Counted from the first letter of the stretch, positions 22,620 through 29,574 are shown. The stretch is DNA of 29,574 nt from Prevotella sp. (GCA_024681875.1 JAILAA010000168.1:1-29574); one strand, 5' to 3'. The notes: a model not told the origin generated them from the sequence alone. Numbers and translations: made by a program.

Positions 22620-23157
22620 ACATCACAACAGGATTATCAGTCAGCGAAACGAGCAATTGCGACGTATCCTTACGGCACTGGACGAATACAGGAGCCTAGT
22701 GGGCGAAGGGGTTCTATCGCTTGACACACAAGAAGAGATTTTAAGGAACAAGTTGCAGAAGCCAAAGAAAGACAAAATTGTTCAAAATGACGAGAAGCAG
22801 AACTTCTTTGTGATGATGGATGCCCGTCTCAATAAGGAGAGACCCTTCACAGATCCAGATTTCGACCATGATGCCCTGATTAAATATATGGGAGTCAGTG
22901 ATGAGACGTTCTGCAGGCTGGTGCCGCGCTATAAGGAACCTGAAAGGACGCTTGACTATATCAACTCCCTTCGGGCAGAATACGCTGCAAAAATACTTAT
23001 TGACCACTCCAACTATTCGGCAGAAGACATTGCCCTTAAGTGTGGCTTCAGGAACACAGCAGCCTACAACAGTGTCTTCAAGTTTGCCTTTGGCATCACG
23101 CCTACTGACTATATGAGCAGCATGAGCCAGATGTTCAAGGAGAAAAAAGAGGCGTAG
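22618..23157 (+). CDS. AraC-family DNA-binding part of the split regulator
   Basis: From the shifted frame, about 179 residues run to TAG at 23157. There is no ATG early in the frame; TTG at 22657 would give 166 residues, and this absence is one reason to see it as the continuation of the upstream 51-residue frame. Residues near the C-terminus form an AraC-type double helix-turn-helix: TLDYINSLRAEYAAKILIDH, then SAEDIALKCGFRNTAAYNSVF and FGITPTDYMS. Such proteins in Bacteroidetes typically couple a membrane segment to DNA binding. If the shift is a real mutation this is a pseudogene. Confidence 0.7.
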   Translation, partial: KHHNRIISQRNEQLRRILTALDEYRSLVGEGVLSLDTQEEILRNKLQKPKKDKIVQNDEKQNFFVMMDARLNKERPFTDPDFDHDALIKYMGVSDETFCRLVPRYKEPERTLDYINSLRAEYAAKILIDHSNYSAEDIALKCGFRNTAAYNSVFKFAFGITPTDYMSSMSQMFKEKKEA

Positions 23158-23165
23158 GGCTTTAG

Positions 23166-23200
23166 AGCCATCCAGGCTTCTGTGGCAATCCTGGGTGGCT
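23166..23200. terminator. Terminator shared by converging genes
   Basis: AGCCATCCAGG (23166-23176) pairs with CCTGGGTGGCT (23190-23200) with one mismatch. It lies between the AraC gene and the leftward S66 gene, and its right arm runs into the S66 stop codon. Confidence 0.65.
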
Positions 23201-24182
23201 ATATTTCATTCTCTTTTAGCAGTTGGGGATTCCCCGTTTCAATGTTGAAAGGCTGCTGACCAGTGCCTTTGACGTTAAAGGTAAGTACGGCTTCCTCTGT
23301 AGTAACATCCAACGAGCACGGCGCCCCCTCAATGAGTGGAATACAACTATTACTACCAACTGGGAAACCGCAGCAAATAGGGAAATCATATTCGTGCAAA
23401 TGAGCTATCAACATTTGCTCTACACTACCGTACTGCAGGTCGAACTTGATGGAACTGAAAGTACCCAAAATGATGCCTTTTACCCGCTCAAAATCATACT
23501 GCAGGGTGAGCATGTAAAACAATCGGTCGATATCGTGCAAAGCCTCTTCCACTTCTTCTATAAACAGGATAATGTCGCTTTTCAGTGACGAGTGGTATCT
23601 TGTCCCAATAATAGTAGAAAAGCTTGAAAGATTTCCTCCGACAAGAACACCCTCTGCATGGCCACTTCGGTTATAAGGATTGCCAGGTAACTTAAATTGC
23701 GGCAGGGTGCCAAAGAGTATGTTCCGAGTGATAGTAGTTGCAGGTTCCTGGCTGCTTGCTATCTGGAATGCCATAGGCCCATGAACGCACATGACACCTG
23801 ATGCGACAATATCATAAAGCAAGATGGTAATGTCGCCATGACCGATAATCCATTTAGGATGCTGTTGAAAGCTTTCTTGAGGAATTCTGCCCAGCAGGTG
23901 TATGGAGCCATAGCCGCCACGCGAGCAGACAATAGCCTTGATGCTGTCATCATGAAGCGCCCAAAGCAGGTCGGCAGCGCGTTCTTCTGCTGTTCCTGCG
24001 TAGGCATTTACATTCAGATTGTTGGTGTGGGGTCCAATGACTGGCTGTAGTCCCCAGCTCTTGATGATTTCAGATGCCAGACTGAGGACTTCCTGTGGCA
24101 CCCAATAGGCGGGAGACACAAAAGCCACTTTGTCTCCCGCCTTCAAATAGGGTGGTTGAACAATCTTTTTACCTTGATGCAT
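23199..24182 (-). CDS. S66-family LD-carboxypeptidase homologue, probably lacking the catalytic His
   Basis: This 327-residue protein follows the S66 (LdcA) pattern: PYLKAGDKVAFVSPA at the N-terminus, the serine-nucleophile loop SRGGYGS (about 88-94), and the Glu-containing IEEVEEALHDIDR. Active family members trim L,D-peptide bonds in murein recycling with a Ser-Glu-His triad. In the C-terminal G-F-P-x-G-H region the sequence here is GFPVGSNSC, so the histidine is replaced by Ser (residue 277). The protein may be inactive or use another residue. The start at 24182 is chosen because the upstream extension to 24245 overlaps the promoter (-7 TACCTTTG at 24208-24215, minus strand). No signal peptide is seen. 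Confidence 0.85.
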   Translation of the reverse strand: MHQGKKIVQPPYLKAGDKVAFVSPAYWVPQEVLSLASEIIKSWGLQPVIGPHTNNLNVNAYAGTAEERAADLLWALHDDSIKAIVCSRGGYGSIHLLGRIPQESFQQHPKWIIGHGDITILLYDIVASGVMCVHGPMAFQIASSQEPATTITRNILFGTLPQFKLPGNPYNRSGHAEGVLVGGNLSSFSTIIGTRYHSSLKSDIILFIEEVEEALHDIDRLFYMLTLQYDFERVKGIILGTFSSIKFDLQYGSVEQMLIAHLHEYDFPICCGFPVGSNSCIPLIEGAPCSLDVTTEEAVLTFNVKGTGQQPFNIETGNPQLLKENEI

Positions 24183-24207
24183 TATTTCTCGATGAATATT
24201 CGTTGGA

Positions 24208-24238
24208 CAAAGGTAATATTTTTTATGTTCTCCTGCAA
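24208..24238 (-). promoter_or_regulatory. Promoter of the S66 gene
   Basis: On the minus strand TACCTTTG (24208-24215) lies 20 bases after TTG (24236-24238). It decides the start of the S66 gene at 24182. Confidence 0.7.
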
Positions 24239-24329
24239 CTGTCAAATGGCTTTCAACTGTATTTTTAGCAAGATTTGAAAGATAATTTGTAAATTTTGAA
24301 AGTGATTGTAAATTCTAAAACCTTCATGC

Positions 24330-24361
24330 TTGTGCTGTCTTGTAAAAAATGTGTACCTTTG
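24330..24361 (+). promoter_or_regulatory. Promoter of the 7-TM AraC regulator gene
   Basis: TTG at 24330-24332, 21 bases, then TACCTTTG at 24354-24361. It lies 19 bases before the ATG at 24381, so the longer frame beginning at 24330 is not used. Confidence 0.7.
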
Positions 24362-24380
24362 CCAACCGAAAAAAACATAT

Positions 24381-25478
24381 ATGTACGAGCATCAAGGACT
24401 TCAAGACATCCTCTTCATCATGCTTTACGGCGGGGCCACCACGCTGGCCTTTCTGGTGTGTTGCTATTTCCTGTTTACCCGCGGAAACATTTTTTCATCA
24501 AAATATGCCCCTCCGAAGGAACTGCGCCACTGGGCTGCTGCCTTCATGGCATCTGTGGTAGCAAGTCACATATGGTGGTATGTGCTGGGCATCCATCTGT
24601 TGGTTGACGACCGTTTTGCACGTAATCTGACAGGCATCACACTCGACCGTCTAACCTTCGTGCCATTGATGATGTGCGTGTTAGTCCGTATGTTACAGGA
24701 CCGTCGGCGACCGCTGTGGCCCATCGCTCTGGCCTTTGCTCCCGTCGTCGTGTTCGCACTGGTCTGCATCGTCACCCGCTTTGACGCTTTTGAACTATAT
24801 GTTGAGTGCTACAGCATGTTGGTTGGCGTCGCCTTCATCATTATTTATGTACGCGCGTTAAGGGAATATGGCCGCTGGCTCCACGAGAATTTTGCCGATT
24901 TGGAGCGAAAAGAATTGTGGCAGAGCATGTTGCTGCTCGCATTCATCCTGTTCACCTATATAGCTTACACCTCCAATCAGGGCGGACTGCTCATGGAATA
25001 TCTTGCACAGGTGAACACGGTCGTCATCATTTTCTTCATTCTTTGGCGTGTGGAGACATTACAGACTCTCGAAGTGGGCGATAATGATCATACTGCAGCC
25101 TCTCTCGCTATGTCCATTCCTGACAATATTGGTGAGCAACTGAAAATAAGCTGTGAGGACAAGCAACTTTATCTGCAGCACGACCTTACTTTACAGCAGC
25201 TCGCCATTGCCATCGGCACCAACCGAACATACCTGAGCGGCTATTTTGCCCAACAGGGCATCACCTACAATGCCTATATCAACCGCCTGCGCATTGAATA
25301 TTTCGTCCGCCTTTATCGCGAGAACATCCATTCACCACAAACCGTCACAGCCATCCAGCTTGCCCAACAAAGTGGATTCTATAGCTATAGTACCTTCAGT
25401 GCTTCCTTTAAAAAATATATGGGTGTAACTGCAACTGCATGGATGAAGCGCGAAGAGAAAGGAAACCCGACATCATAA
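24381..25478 (+). CDS. Seven-helix membrane protein with AraC-type DNA-binding domain
   Basis: This 365-residue protein has about seven hydrophobic segments in residues 8-230 (for example LYGGATTLAFLVCCYF, FAPVVVFALVCIV, LLLAFILFTYIAY and TVVIIFFILW), then a linker and an AraC-type helix-turn-helix domain over about the last 105 residues (LTLQQLAIAIGTNRTYLSGYF, then AIQLAQQSGFYSYSTFSASFKKYMGVTATAW). This suggests a membrane-bound one-component regulator that senses a signal in or through the membrane and binds DNA directly. Its ligand and targets are unknown. The downstream lipoprotein genes start 60 bases later and are plausible targets or operon partners. The ATG after a strong promoter is chosen. 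Confidence 0.88.
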   Translation: MYEHQGLQDILFIMLYGGATTLAFLVCCYFLFTRGNIFSSKYAPPKELRHWAAAFMASVVASHIWWYVLGIHLLVDDRFARNLTGITLDRLTFVPLMMCVLVRMLQDRRRPLWPIALAFAPVVVFALVCIVTRFDAFELYVECYSMLVGVAFIIIYVRALREYGRWLHENFADLERKELWQSMLLLAFILFTYIAYTSNQGGLLMEYLAQVNTVVIIFFILWRVETLQTLEVGDNDHTAASLAMSIPDNIGEQLKISCEDKQLYLQHDLTLQQLAIAIGTNRTYLSGYFAQQGITYNAYINRLRIEYFVRLYRENIHSPQTVTAIQLAQQSGFYSYSTFSASFKKYMGVTATAWMKREEKGNPTS

Positions 25479-25538
25479 TTGAGTTGGCTTATCGATTTTA
25501 CCTTATATTTCATGTTTAACAAACAAAACAATAGTACA

Positions 25539-25838
25539 ATGAAAAAGCAATTCATGACACTGGCAGCTGCTGCTACTCTCGCAATACTCACACTGGGCAG
25601 CTGCGCAACCATCAACTCTGGTGCTGCTCTCGCAGAAAAGGGTCCTGTCGGTCCAAAGGTGGGCGAAGCCCAGAGCACCTATTTCCTTGGTCTCTGGTCG
25701 TCAAAGGGTGAGCAGAACAACATCAAACAGGCTGCCGAGAATGGTGGCATTAATAAGGTAACACAGGTGGAGTATATTGATCAGTCTATTCTCATGGGCC
25801 TCTTCATCAAGCACACCACTCGTGTCTATGGTGAGTAA
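25539..25838 (+). CDS. TRL-like lipoprotein
   Basis: The 99-residue protein has a signal peptide ending in the lipobox LGSC (C22) and a small glycine-rich domain with STYFLGLWSSKGE, AAENGGINKVTQVEYIDQSILMGLF, matching the TRL-like family of short bacterial lipoproteins. The function of the family is not established. It lies 60 bases after the AraC gene, and its stop codon overlaps the start of the Sel1 lipoprotein gene by 11 bases, so the two are translated together. An in-frame ATG at 25512 (MFNKQNNST...) would only spoil the signal peptide. Confidence 0.82.
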   Translation: MKKQFMTLAAAATLAILTLGSCATINSGAALAEKGPVGPKVGEAQSTYFLGLWSSKGEQNNIKQAAENGGINKVTQVEYIDQSILMGLFIKHTTRVYGE

Positions 25839-26412
25839 TTATTCCCTCACAAAACACCTGGCTTTGCTATTGGCCATCATATTCCTGCCGGGCTGCACCT
25901 CGCCGACTGGCAAGAAGAGTGATGCCATGCTCTTGGACACACAGAAGGGCGACGCGAAGGAGCTTCTAAAGACGGCGTTGGAGTACGACAGGAAGGGACA
26001 GTATAAAGAAGCGGCGGAATGGTATAGGAAGGCGGCCGAACAGGGTCTTTCCGAGGCGCAGAACAACCTTGGCGTAATGTACAAGGACGGCCAGGGTGTC
26101 AAGAAAGACTACGAAGAAGCCGTGCGCTGGTTCAAGCTGGCTGCTAATCAAGGCAATGTGCTGGCACAATCGAACCTGGGTTGGATGTACCAGCAGGGTA
26201 GGGGAGTGACGCAGGACTACGACTCTGCCCGCTATTGGTACATGCAGGCCGCCCTACAAGACCATGCCGCCGCCCAGAACAATCTGGGTGTGATGTATCG
26301 CGACGGCTTAGGCCTGAAGGCCGACACTGACTCCGCTTGCTACTGGTTTGAGAAAGCCGTCCTCAAAAACCTGCCACAAGCCCAACATAATCTAGAACAA
26401 CTAAGACAATAA
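25828..26412 (+). CDS. Sel1-repeat lipoprotein
   Basis: The 194-residue protein starts MVSNYSLTKHLALL and has the lipobox LPGC (C23). After a short spacer come about four Sel1-type TPR-like repeats of 36 residues, seen in the recurring AAEWYRKAAEQG, AQNNLGVMYKDGQGV and ARYWYMQAALQDHAAAQNNLGVMYRDG. Sel1 repeats bind protein partners; here they would face the periplasm or cell surface. The start at 25828 overlaps the end of the TRL-like gene, giving translational coupling. It converges with the GH43 gene only 4 bases away and no terminator separates them. Confidence 0.87.
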   Translation: MVSNYSLTKHLALLLAIIFLPGCTSPTGKKSDAMLLDTQKGDAKELLKTALEYDRKGQYKEAAEWYRKAAEQGLSEAQNNLGVMYKDGQGVKKDYEEAVRWFKLAANQGNVLAQSNLGWMYQQGRGVTQDYDSARYWYMQAALQDHAAAQNNLGVMYRDGLGLKADTDSACYWFEKAVLKNLPQAQHNLEQLRQ

Positions 26413-26416
26413 GTCT

Positions 26417-28129
26417 TTAGCGCATTACCTTCTTACCATTCTCAATCACTATACCACGGCGGGCATTTGTCTTTTGCAGACGATGCCCGCTAAGGTTATA
26501 GACACCATTGTTGATAGGGGCTGACTGAGCATCTTGAACCTCATGGATGCCGCTGATATCGTCTTCATAGAACTGCCAGGCATCGAATTGGACATTATTA
26601 TTGGTCGACTCCGTAAAGACGAAGAACACGTTCTTTGTTCCAATAAACATGGTTTGATCCAACTCTACCTTATAGTCGCTAAAGGTTGTTGACGATAACT
26701 CTACAGTGGCGGCAGCAGCACTGGTAATGGTACCCAGTCGGATTTCCATCTTGCCGGTGCCCTTGGCTCTCAGCATGAATGACTTGGCACCTGTACCGAA
26801 ATCAACCTTTCGCACCGATGTCCACGAGCCGGCAGGCATCTTGATATACAGATTCTCAGAAGCGTCGTTGCCCAGCGTGTTTTTAGAAGGAACGGTCTTG
26901 ATGTTCTTGAAGTTCTCGTAGCTGATGCCACCAGCCGAAGCCATTGTCTCAGCCTGCTGCAATTCAAAGGGGTTCAGTTTCTTGATGGCGGCCACGCCAC
27001 TTTTGGTCAAAGTCATCTTATTGATTGTCTGCTTCTCCTCGTTGACCGTAGCCCTGTTCACACCGATGGAACGATAACCTGAGGCATTGCTGTCCATGGC
27101 ACCAGCGTTTTTCATACTACTCTCCAGCAGGATAGAATGATAAAACAAATAATAGGTTCCATTGTATTTATGCAGGTGAGTATGGTTGTTGCCCCAGCCC
27201 ATGCCGAAGTTGCCTTCGTTGGGCACATATTCGCCACGGTACTCCCACAATTCCGGGTCCAGCGGATTGTCGCTCACCATATAGCACATGCTGCATGATG
27301 ACGGGGCAAGCTGCCCGTTACGCTTCGTGAAAGAGTTCCAGTCGTTACGGTCGCTCCATGAAGTGTTATAAGTATAGACGTAACGCCCGTTCATCATGTT
27401 GAGTTCACTAGCCTCAAACAGATAGGGAGCAGGCATATTGACGGCTGCACCATCGAGGGCAATCATCGATGGTTTCAGTTTTGCAATACGAGAGTTGCCT
27501 GGCCAGAGCTTGGAGCCCGATGACTGCGGATCGCCGCCTCCAAAGGCAATCCAGCCCACACCGTTGTCATCGATGACGGCACCGGGGTCGAACACCCAGT
27601 TACAGGGGTCTACGCCCGGCATACCATGACGGATCATTGCCTGACTCAAGGGAGACGTGAATGGCCCCACTGGCGATGTGGTGCTTTTAATGACTCCTAC
27701 GCTGCCACCGCCATTGGCAAAATAGATGAAGAACTCTTTGGTTGTAGTGCCGTTGGTATTCTCTTTCTCACGCCATACGGCCGACGGCGCCCACGATTGT
27801 CCGCACCAGGAGCCGCACACCTTGCCCACATCAATGGTGCCGTGAAAAGTCCAGTTCACCATGTCGTCAGTAGAGAAGACAACCAACGACTTGATGTTGC
27901 CATAGCCGTTACTACCCTGCTTTTTGTTAACGATATACTGCTGATGGTCATTGGTGCCGTAGACATAGAGCCGTCCATCGTACTCAATGGCCGTAGGGTC
28001 TGCGCAGAAAACACAGGCACTGATAGGATTACCATACGATGATCCTTTATAGTCTGGAGCTATGTTTTGTGCTTCTGAGTTCATACAGGCCATCATGATG
28101 GCCGATGACAAAAACAATTTCTTTCGCAT
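26417..28129 (-). CDS. Secreted glycoside hydrolase family 43 with CBM6-like domain
   Basis: The 570-residue protein has a signal peptide (about 1-20, ending SEA) and a five-bladed-propeller GH43 domain. Likely catalytic residues are D44 in FCADPTAIEY (base), D181 in VFDPGAVIDDNG (pKa modulator) and E239 in LFEASEL (acid). Residues about 400-525 look like a CBM6 carbohydrate-binding module (FELQQAETMA...GISYENF). The end carries a VYNLSGHRLQ...GIVIENGKK tail shared with other secreted proteins here. It should attack arabinose- or xylose-containing plant polysaccharide; the exact linkage is not readable. It lies 25 bases after the TlpA-like gene and is probably in the same unit. Confidence 0.9.
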   Translation of the reverse strand: MRKKLFLSSAIMMACMNSEAQNIAPDYKGSSYGNPISACVFCADPTAIEYDGRLYVYGTNDHQQYIVNKKQGSNGYGNIKSLVVFSTDDMVNWTFHGTIDVGKVCGSWCGQSWAPSAVWREKENTNGTTTKEFFIYFANGGGSVGVIKSTTSPVGPFTSPLSQAMIRHGMPGVDPCNWVFDPGAVIDDNGVGWIAFGGGDPQSSGSKLWPGNSRIAKLKPSMIALDGAAVNMPAPYLFEASELNMMNGRYVYTYNTSWSDRNDWNSFTKRNGQLAPSSCSMCYMVSDNPLDPELWEYRGEYVPNEGNFGMGWGNNHTHLHKYNGTYYLFYHSILLESSMKNAGAMDSNASGYRSIGVNRATVNEEKQTINKMTLTKSGVAAIKKLNPFELQQAETMASAGGISYENFKNIKTVPSKNTLGNDASENLYIKMPAGSWTSVRKVDFGTGAKSFMLRAKGTGKMEIRLGTITSAAAATVELSSTTFSDYKVELDQTMFIGTKNVFFVFTESTNNNVQFDAWQFYEDDISGIHEVQDAQSAPINNGVYNLSGHRLQKTNARRGIVIENGKKVMR

Positions 28130-28154
28130 AAAATATGGTTGTTTGACGTCTCCC

Positions 28155-28703
28155 TTACCGTAAACTGGATTCAGCCTCCACCAACAGATTCAGGATACTA
28201 TCCAGCGTTTCATAGTCGGCTATTGGAGAATCGGTGAATGCTGCATACACCTTTCCGCTGGCATCCACAACGTAGGTACGCGGAATGATGCTGGTAGCAA
28301 ACTTATAGTAGAGTGTCTTGTCGCGAGCTATATAAAAAGGCATGGAAAGAGCCGCTTCATCCCAATAGCCTTGCACCTCGTCTTTTGTCTGACTGCGAGG
28401 GACATTTAACACAGGCACTATTGCCTGGTATTTATTGTATATCCTCTGCAACACGTCAAACTCCTGGCGGCAGTCAGGACAACCAGTATCGAAAAAATTG
28501 AGGATAAAGACTTTACCGCTCAACGACGAGGAAGATATTTCATTTCCGTCAGCATCATCAAGGATGAAAGCTGGTATCTCGTCACCTACGTTCACCAAGG
28601 ATTTGACTACTTTGTCTTCATCGTCGTTCAGCTTGCAAGCTGACAACATAAGGACAAGTAGTGATAGAAAGAGAAAATGTTTATTTAATAACCTAATCAT
28701 CAT
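28155..28703 (-). CDS. TlpA/ResA-like thioredoxin-fold lipoprotein
   Basis: The 182-residue protein has a lipobox (LSAC, C23) and an AhpC/TSA-Redoxin type thioredoxin domain. The redox pair is C75-P-D-C78 in FFDTGCPDCRQEF, and the cis-proline loop SIIPRTYVVD follows. It should act in the periplasm or at the cell surface, reducing disulfides or serving a related exchange role. ATG codons at 28703 and 28700 both work; a TAACTTTG -7 box at 28709-28716 would place the transcript start almost at the start codon. It precedes the GH43 gene by 25 bases. The link between redox protein and glycosidase is not explained by the sequence. Confidence 0.85.
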   Translation of the reverse strand: MMIRLLNKHFLFLSLLVLMLSACKLNDDEDKVVKSLVNVGDEIPAFILDDADGNEISSSSLSGKVFILNFFDTGCPDCRQEFDVLQRIYNKYQAIVPVLNVPRSQTKDEVQGYWDEAALSMPFYIARDKTLYYKFATSIIPRTYVVDASGKVYAAFTDSPIADYETLDSILNLLVEAESSLR

Positions 28704-28708
28704 ATTTG

Positions 28709-28716
28709 CAAAGTTA
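28709..28716 (-). promoter_or_regulatory. -7 box directly before the TlpA-like gene
   Basis: TAACTTTG on the minus strand ends only five bases before the first ATG (28703). No clear -33 box is present. It would imply a leaderless or nearly leaderless transcript. Confidence 0.4.
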
Positions 28717-28790
28717 GTAATTAACACCAAAAGAAAAGTAAAAAAATTCAATAAAAAACGTTAACTATCACATAAATCAAATAAAATTCC

Positions 28791-28798
28791 TATCTTTA
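28791..28798 (+). promoter_or_regulatory. Possible -7 box of the second small-peptide gene
   Basis: TATCTTTA deviates from TAnnTTTG only at the last base and lies 75 bases before the ATG. No convincing -33 box was found. Confidence 0.3.
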
Positions 28799-28872
28799 CA
28801 TCTTATTTGTACGCGTGTGCAAAAACCTGGACGAGCTCTGCTCAGGGTCGTGATAAAAAAAATACAAGAATT

Positions 28873-29040
28873 ATGAATAAGAAAGCATATCAGAAACCGG
28901 CAATAGAGATTGATAACATTCAGTCAACACCGATACTCAGTGGTAGTCCAGACTTAAAAGATGAGGAATCTGATAATCCAAGCTATTCTCGTCAAGGAAA
29001 TAGAAGGTCAGACTGGGACGAAAAAGAAGACTGGGACTAA
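28873..29040 (+). CDS. 55-residue peptide, KxYxxP type, with Trp-Asp tail
   Basis: The peptide starts MNKKAYQKPAIEIDNIQS and ends in a charged, Ser/Asn-rich tail with two Trp-Asp pairs (SDWDEKEDWD). The opening K-K-x-Y-x-x-P-x-x-x-I and the Trp-Asp-acidic end match the 54-residue peptide at 4026. It is divergent from the TlpA-like lipoprotein gene, has a purine-rich stretch before the ATG (AAAATACAAGAATT) and ends in a strong terminator, all consistent with a real, independently transcribed gene. A longer in-frame extension from 28807 reads poorly and is rejected. The function is unknown. Confidence 0.65.
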   Translation: MNKKAYQKPAIEIDNIQSTPILSGSPDLKDEESDNPSYSRQGNRRSDWDEKEDWD

Positions 29041-29083
29041 GAAAAAGACTATTAGTCCGGACAGTCAAACCATCAACAACAGA

Positions 29084-29117
29084 AAGCCACCTGCAAACAG
29101 ATCTTTGCGGGTGGCTT
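29084..29117 (+). terminator. Terminator of the second small-peptide gene
   Basis: AAGCCACCTGCAAA (29084-29097) pairs with TTTGCGGGTGGCTT (29104-29117) with one mismatch and a 6-base loop, followed by TGTTTTATTATTT. It is the strongest intrinsic terminator in the window. Confidence 0.9.
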
Positions 29118-29127
29118 TGTTTTATTA

Positions 29128-29159
29128 TTTGGTTTTCTTCTCGCTTATTTGTACTTTTG
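29128..29159 (+). promoter_or_regulatory. Upstream copy of the duplicated ychF promoter
   Basis: TTTG (29128-29131), a 20-base spacer and TACTTTTG (29152-29159) form a complete promoter. The whole 32-base block is repeated at 29245-29276 with one base changed. Confidence 0.7.
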
Positions 29160-29176
29160 ACAACGCCGAAGGTTCT

Positions 29177-29210
29177 TTTAGTCGCTTTCGCTTAGTAAAA
29201 AGCGACTAAA
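29177..29210 (+). repeat. Hairpin between the two ychF promoters
   Basis: TTTAGTCGCTTT (29177-29188) and AAAGCGACTAAA (29199-29210) pair perfectly across a 10-base loop. A transcript from the upstream promoter would carry this stem; one from the downstream promoter would not. Confidence 0.75.
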
Positions 29211-29244
29211 CCGAGCGCTCCCGATCGAGAAAACTCAAATTAAA

Positions 29245-29276
29245 TTTGGTTTTCTTCTCGCTTATTTGTACCTTTG
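29245..29276 (+). promoter_or_regulatory. Downstream ychF promoter
   Basis: TTTG (29245-29248), 20 bases, then TACCTTTG (29269-29276), with the start codon 26 bases on. A 14-bp palindrome, TATAAACGTTTATA (29283-29296), lies in the leader. Confidence 0.8.
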
Positions 29277-29302
29277 CAGCCGTATAAACGTTTATATAAA
29301 AA

Positions 29303-29574
29303 ATGGCATTAAAATGTGGTATCGTGGGCTTGCCTAATGTGGGCAAGAGCACGTTGTTTAACTGTCTGTCAAGCGCAAAGGCACAGGCAGCCAATTTCCC
29401 TTTTTGTACAATAGAACCCAACGTGGGTGTCATCACCGTGCCCGATGAGCGTCTGACAAAGCTTGCCGAGCTGGTGCACCCAGGGCGCATCGTGCCCGCC
29501 ACGTGCGAAATCGTAGACATCGCCGGACTGGTGAAGGGTGCCTCGAAGGGCGAGGGCCTGGGCAACAAGTTCCT
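29303..29574 (+). CDS. ychF: YchF/EngD/OLA1-family ATPase (5' part)
   Basis: The 90 visible residues start [20 protein letters not shown] with the P-loop GLPNVGKS at about 9-16. [15 protein letters not shown] (switch region) and [18 protein letters not shown] (Walker B/switch II) follow, which are diagnostic of YchF. The family prefers ATP over GTP, binds ribosomes and is linked to translation and oxidative-stress control. The gene runs off the window edge, so the coiled-coil and TGS domains are not seen. It has a duplicated promoter upstream. Confidence 0.95.
   Translation, partial: MALKCGIVGLPNVGKSTLFNCLSSAKAQAANFPFCTIEPNVGVITVPDERLTKLAELVHPGRIVPATCEIVDIAGLVKGASKGEGLGNKF

Overview
The window looks like the chromosome of a Bacteroidota bacterium, most likely Prevotella or a close relative. 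The evidence is: recurrent Bacteroidetes-type promoters (a TTG/TTTG box, about 20 bases, then TAnnTTTG); weak or absent Shine-Dalgarno signals; Prevotella-style secreted proteins ending in a VYxLxGxR...GlyIxNGkK tail; an ISAon1-type transposase remnant; a DUF4160/DUF2442 pair; a TRL-like lipoprotein; and protein sequences of the housekeeping genes. The genus is an inference.

Layout. 1-5.4 kb is an accessory stretch: the end of a membrane protein, a 434-base non-coding region with hairpins and short repeats, a secreted M6 metalloprotease, a toxin-antitoxin-like pair between two copies of a 35-bp repeat, an ISAon1 fragment fused to the decayed tail of a surface protein, a 54-residue peptide gene, and an Rpn/PD-(D/E)XK nuclease gene between two related hairpin repeats. 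5.4-22.3 kb is mostly core: cysK; an M16 peptidase gene carrying an in-frame palindromic insertion; an ABC exporter downstream of NAD kinase (minus strand); and the plus-strand run DJ-1 - mnmG - apt - uvrC - dtd - mazG-like - deoC, followed by a polyprenyl diphosphate synthase plus lipoprotein (minus strand) and polA. 22.4-29.1 kb is accessory again: a frameshifted membrane-anchored AraC regulator, an S66 peptidase homologue lacking its usual histidine, a 7-TM AraC regulator, TRL and Sel1 lipoproteins, a TlpA-like lipoprotein with a GH43 glycosidase, and a second small peptide gene. The window ends in ychF behind a duplicated promoter.

How the genes work together. The central cluster serves tRNA and nucleotide upkeep and DNA repair: MnmG modifies the tRNA wobble base, Dtd clears D-aminoacyl-tRNA, Apt and DeoC salvage bases and deoxyribose, the MazG-like enzyme probably hydrolyses nucleotides, and UvrC and PolA act together in excision repair. 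NadK makes NADP, CysK makes cysteine, and the polyprenyl synthase makes quinone side chains or lipid carriers. The flanks carry envelope functions (protease, glycosidase, lipoproteins, sensors).

Most notable: three near-consensus parS (ParB-binding) sites within 6 kb around mnmG, suggesting an origin-proximal centromere region; a palindromic repeat translated inside the M16 peptidase; a stop-codon-centred +1 frameshift in an AraC regulator; a 30-bp perfect inverted repeat made of smaller palindromes; a palindrome forming two crossed promoters between nadK and the DJ-1 gene; and two related short peptides of unknown function. I saw no tRNA, rRNA or CRISPR.
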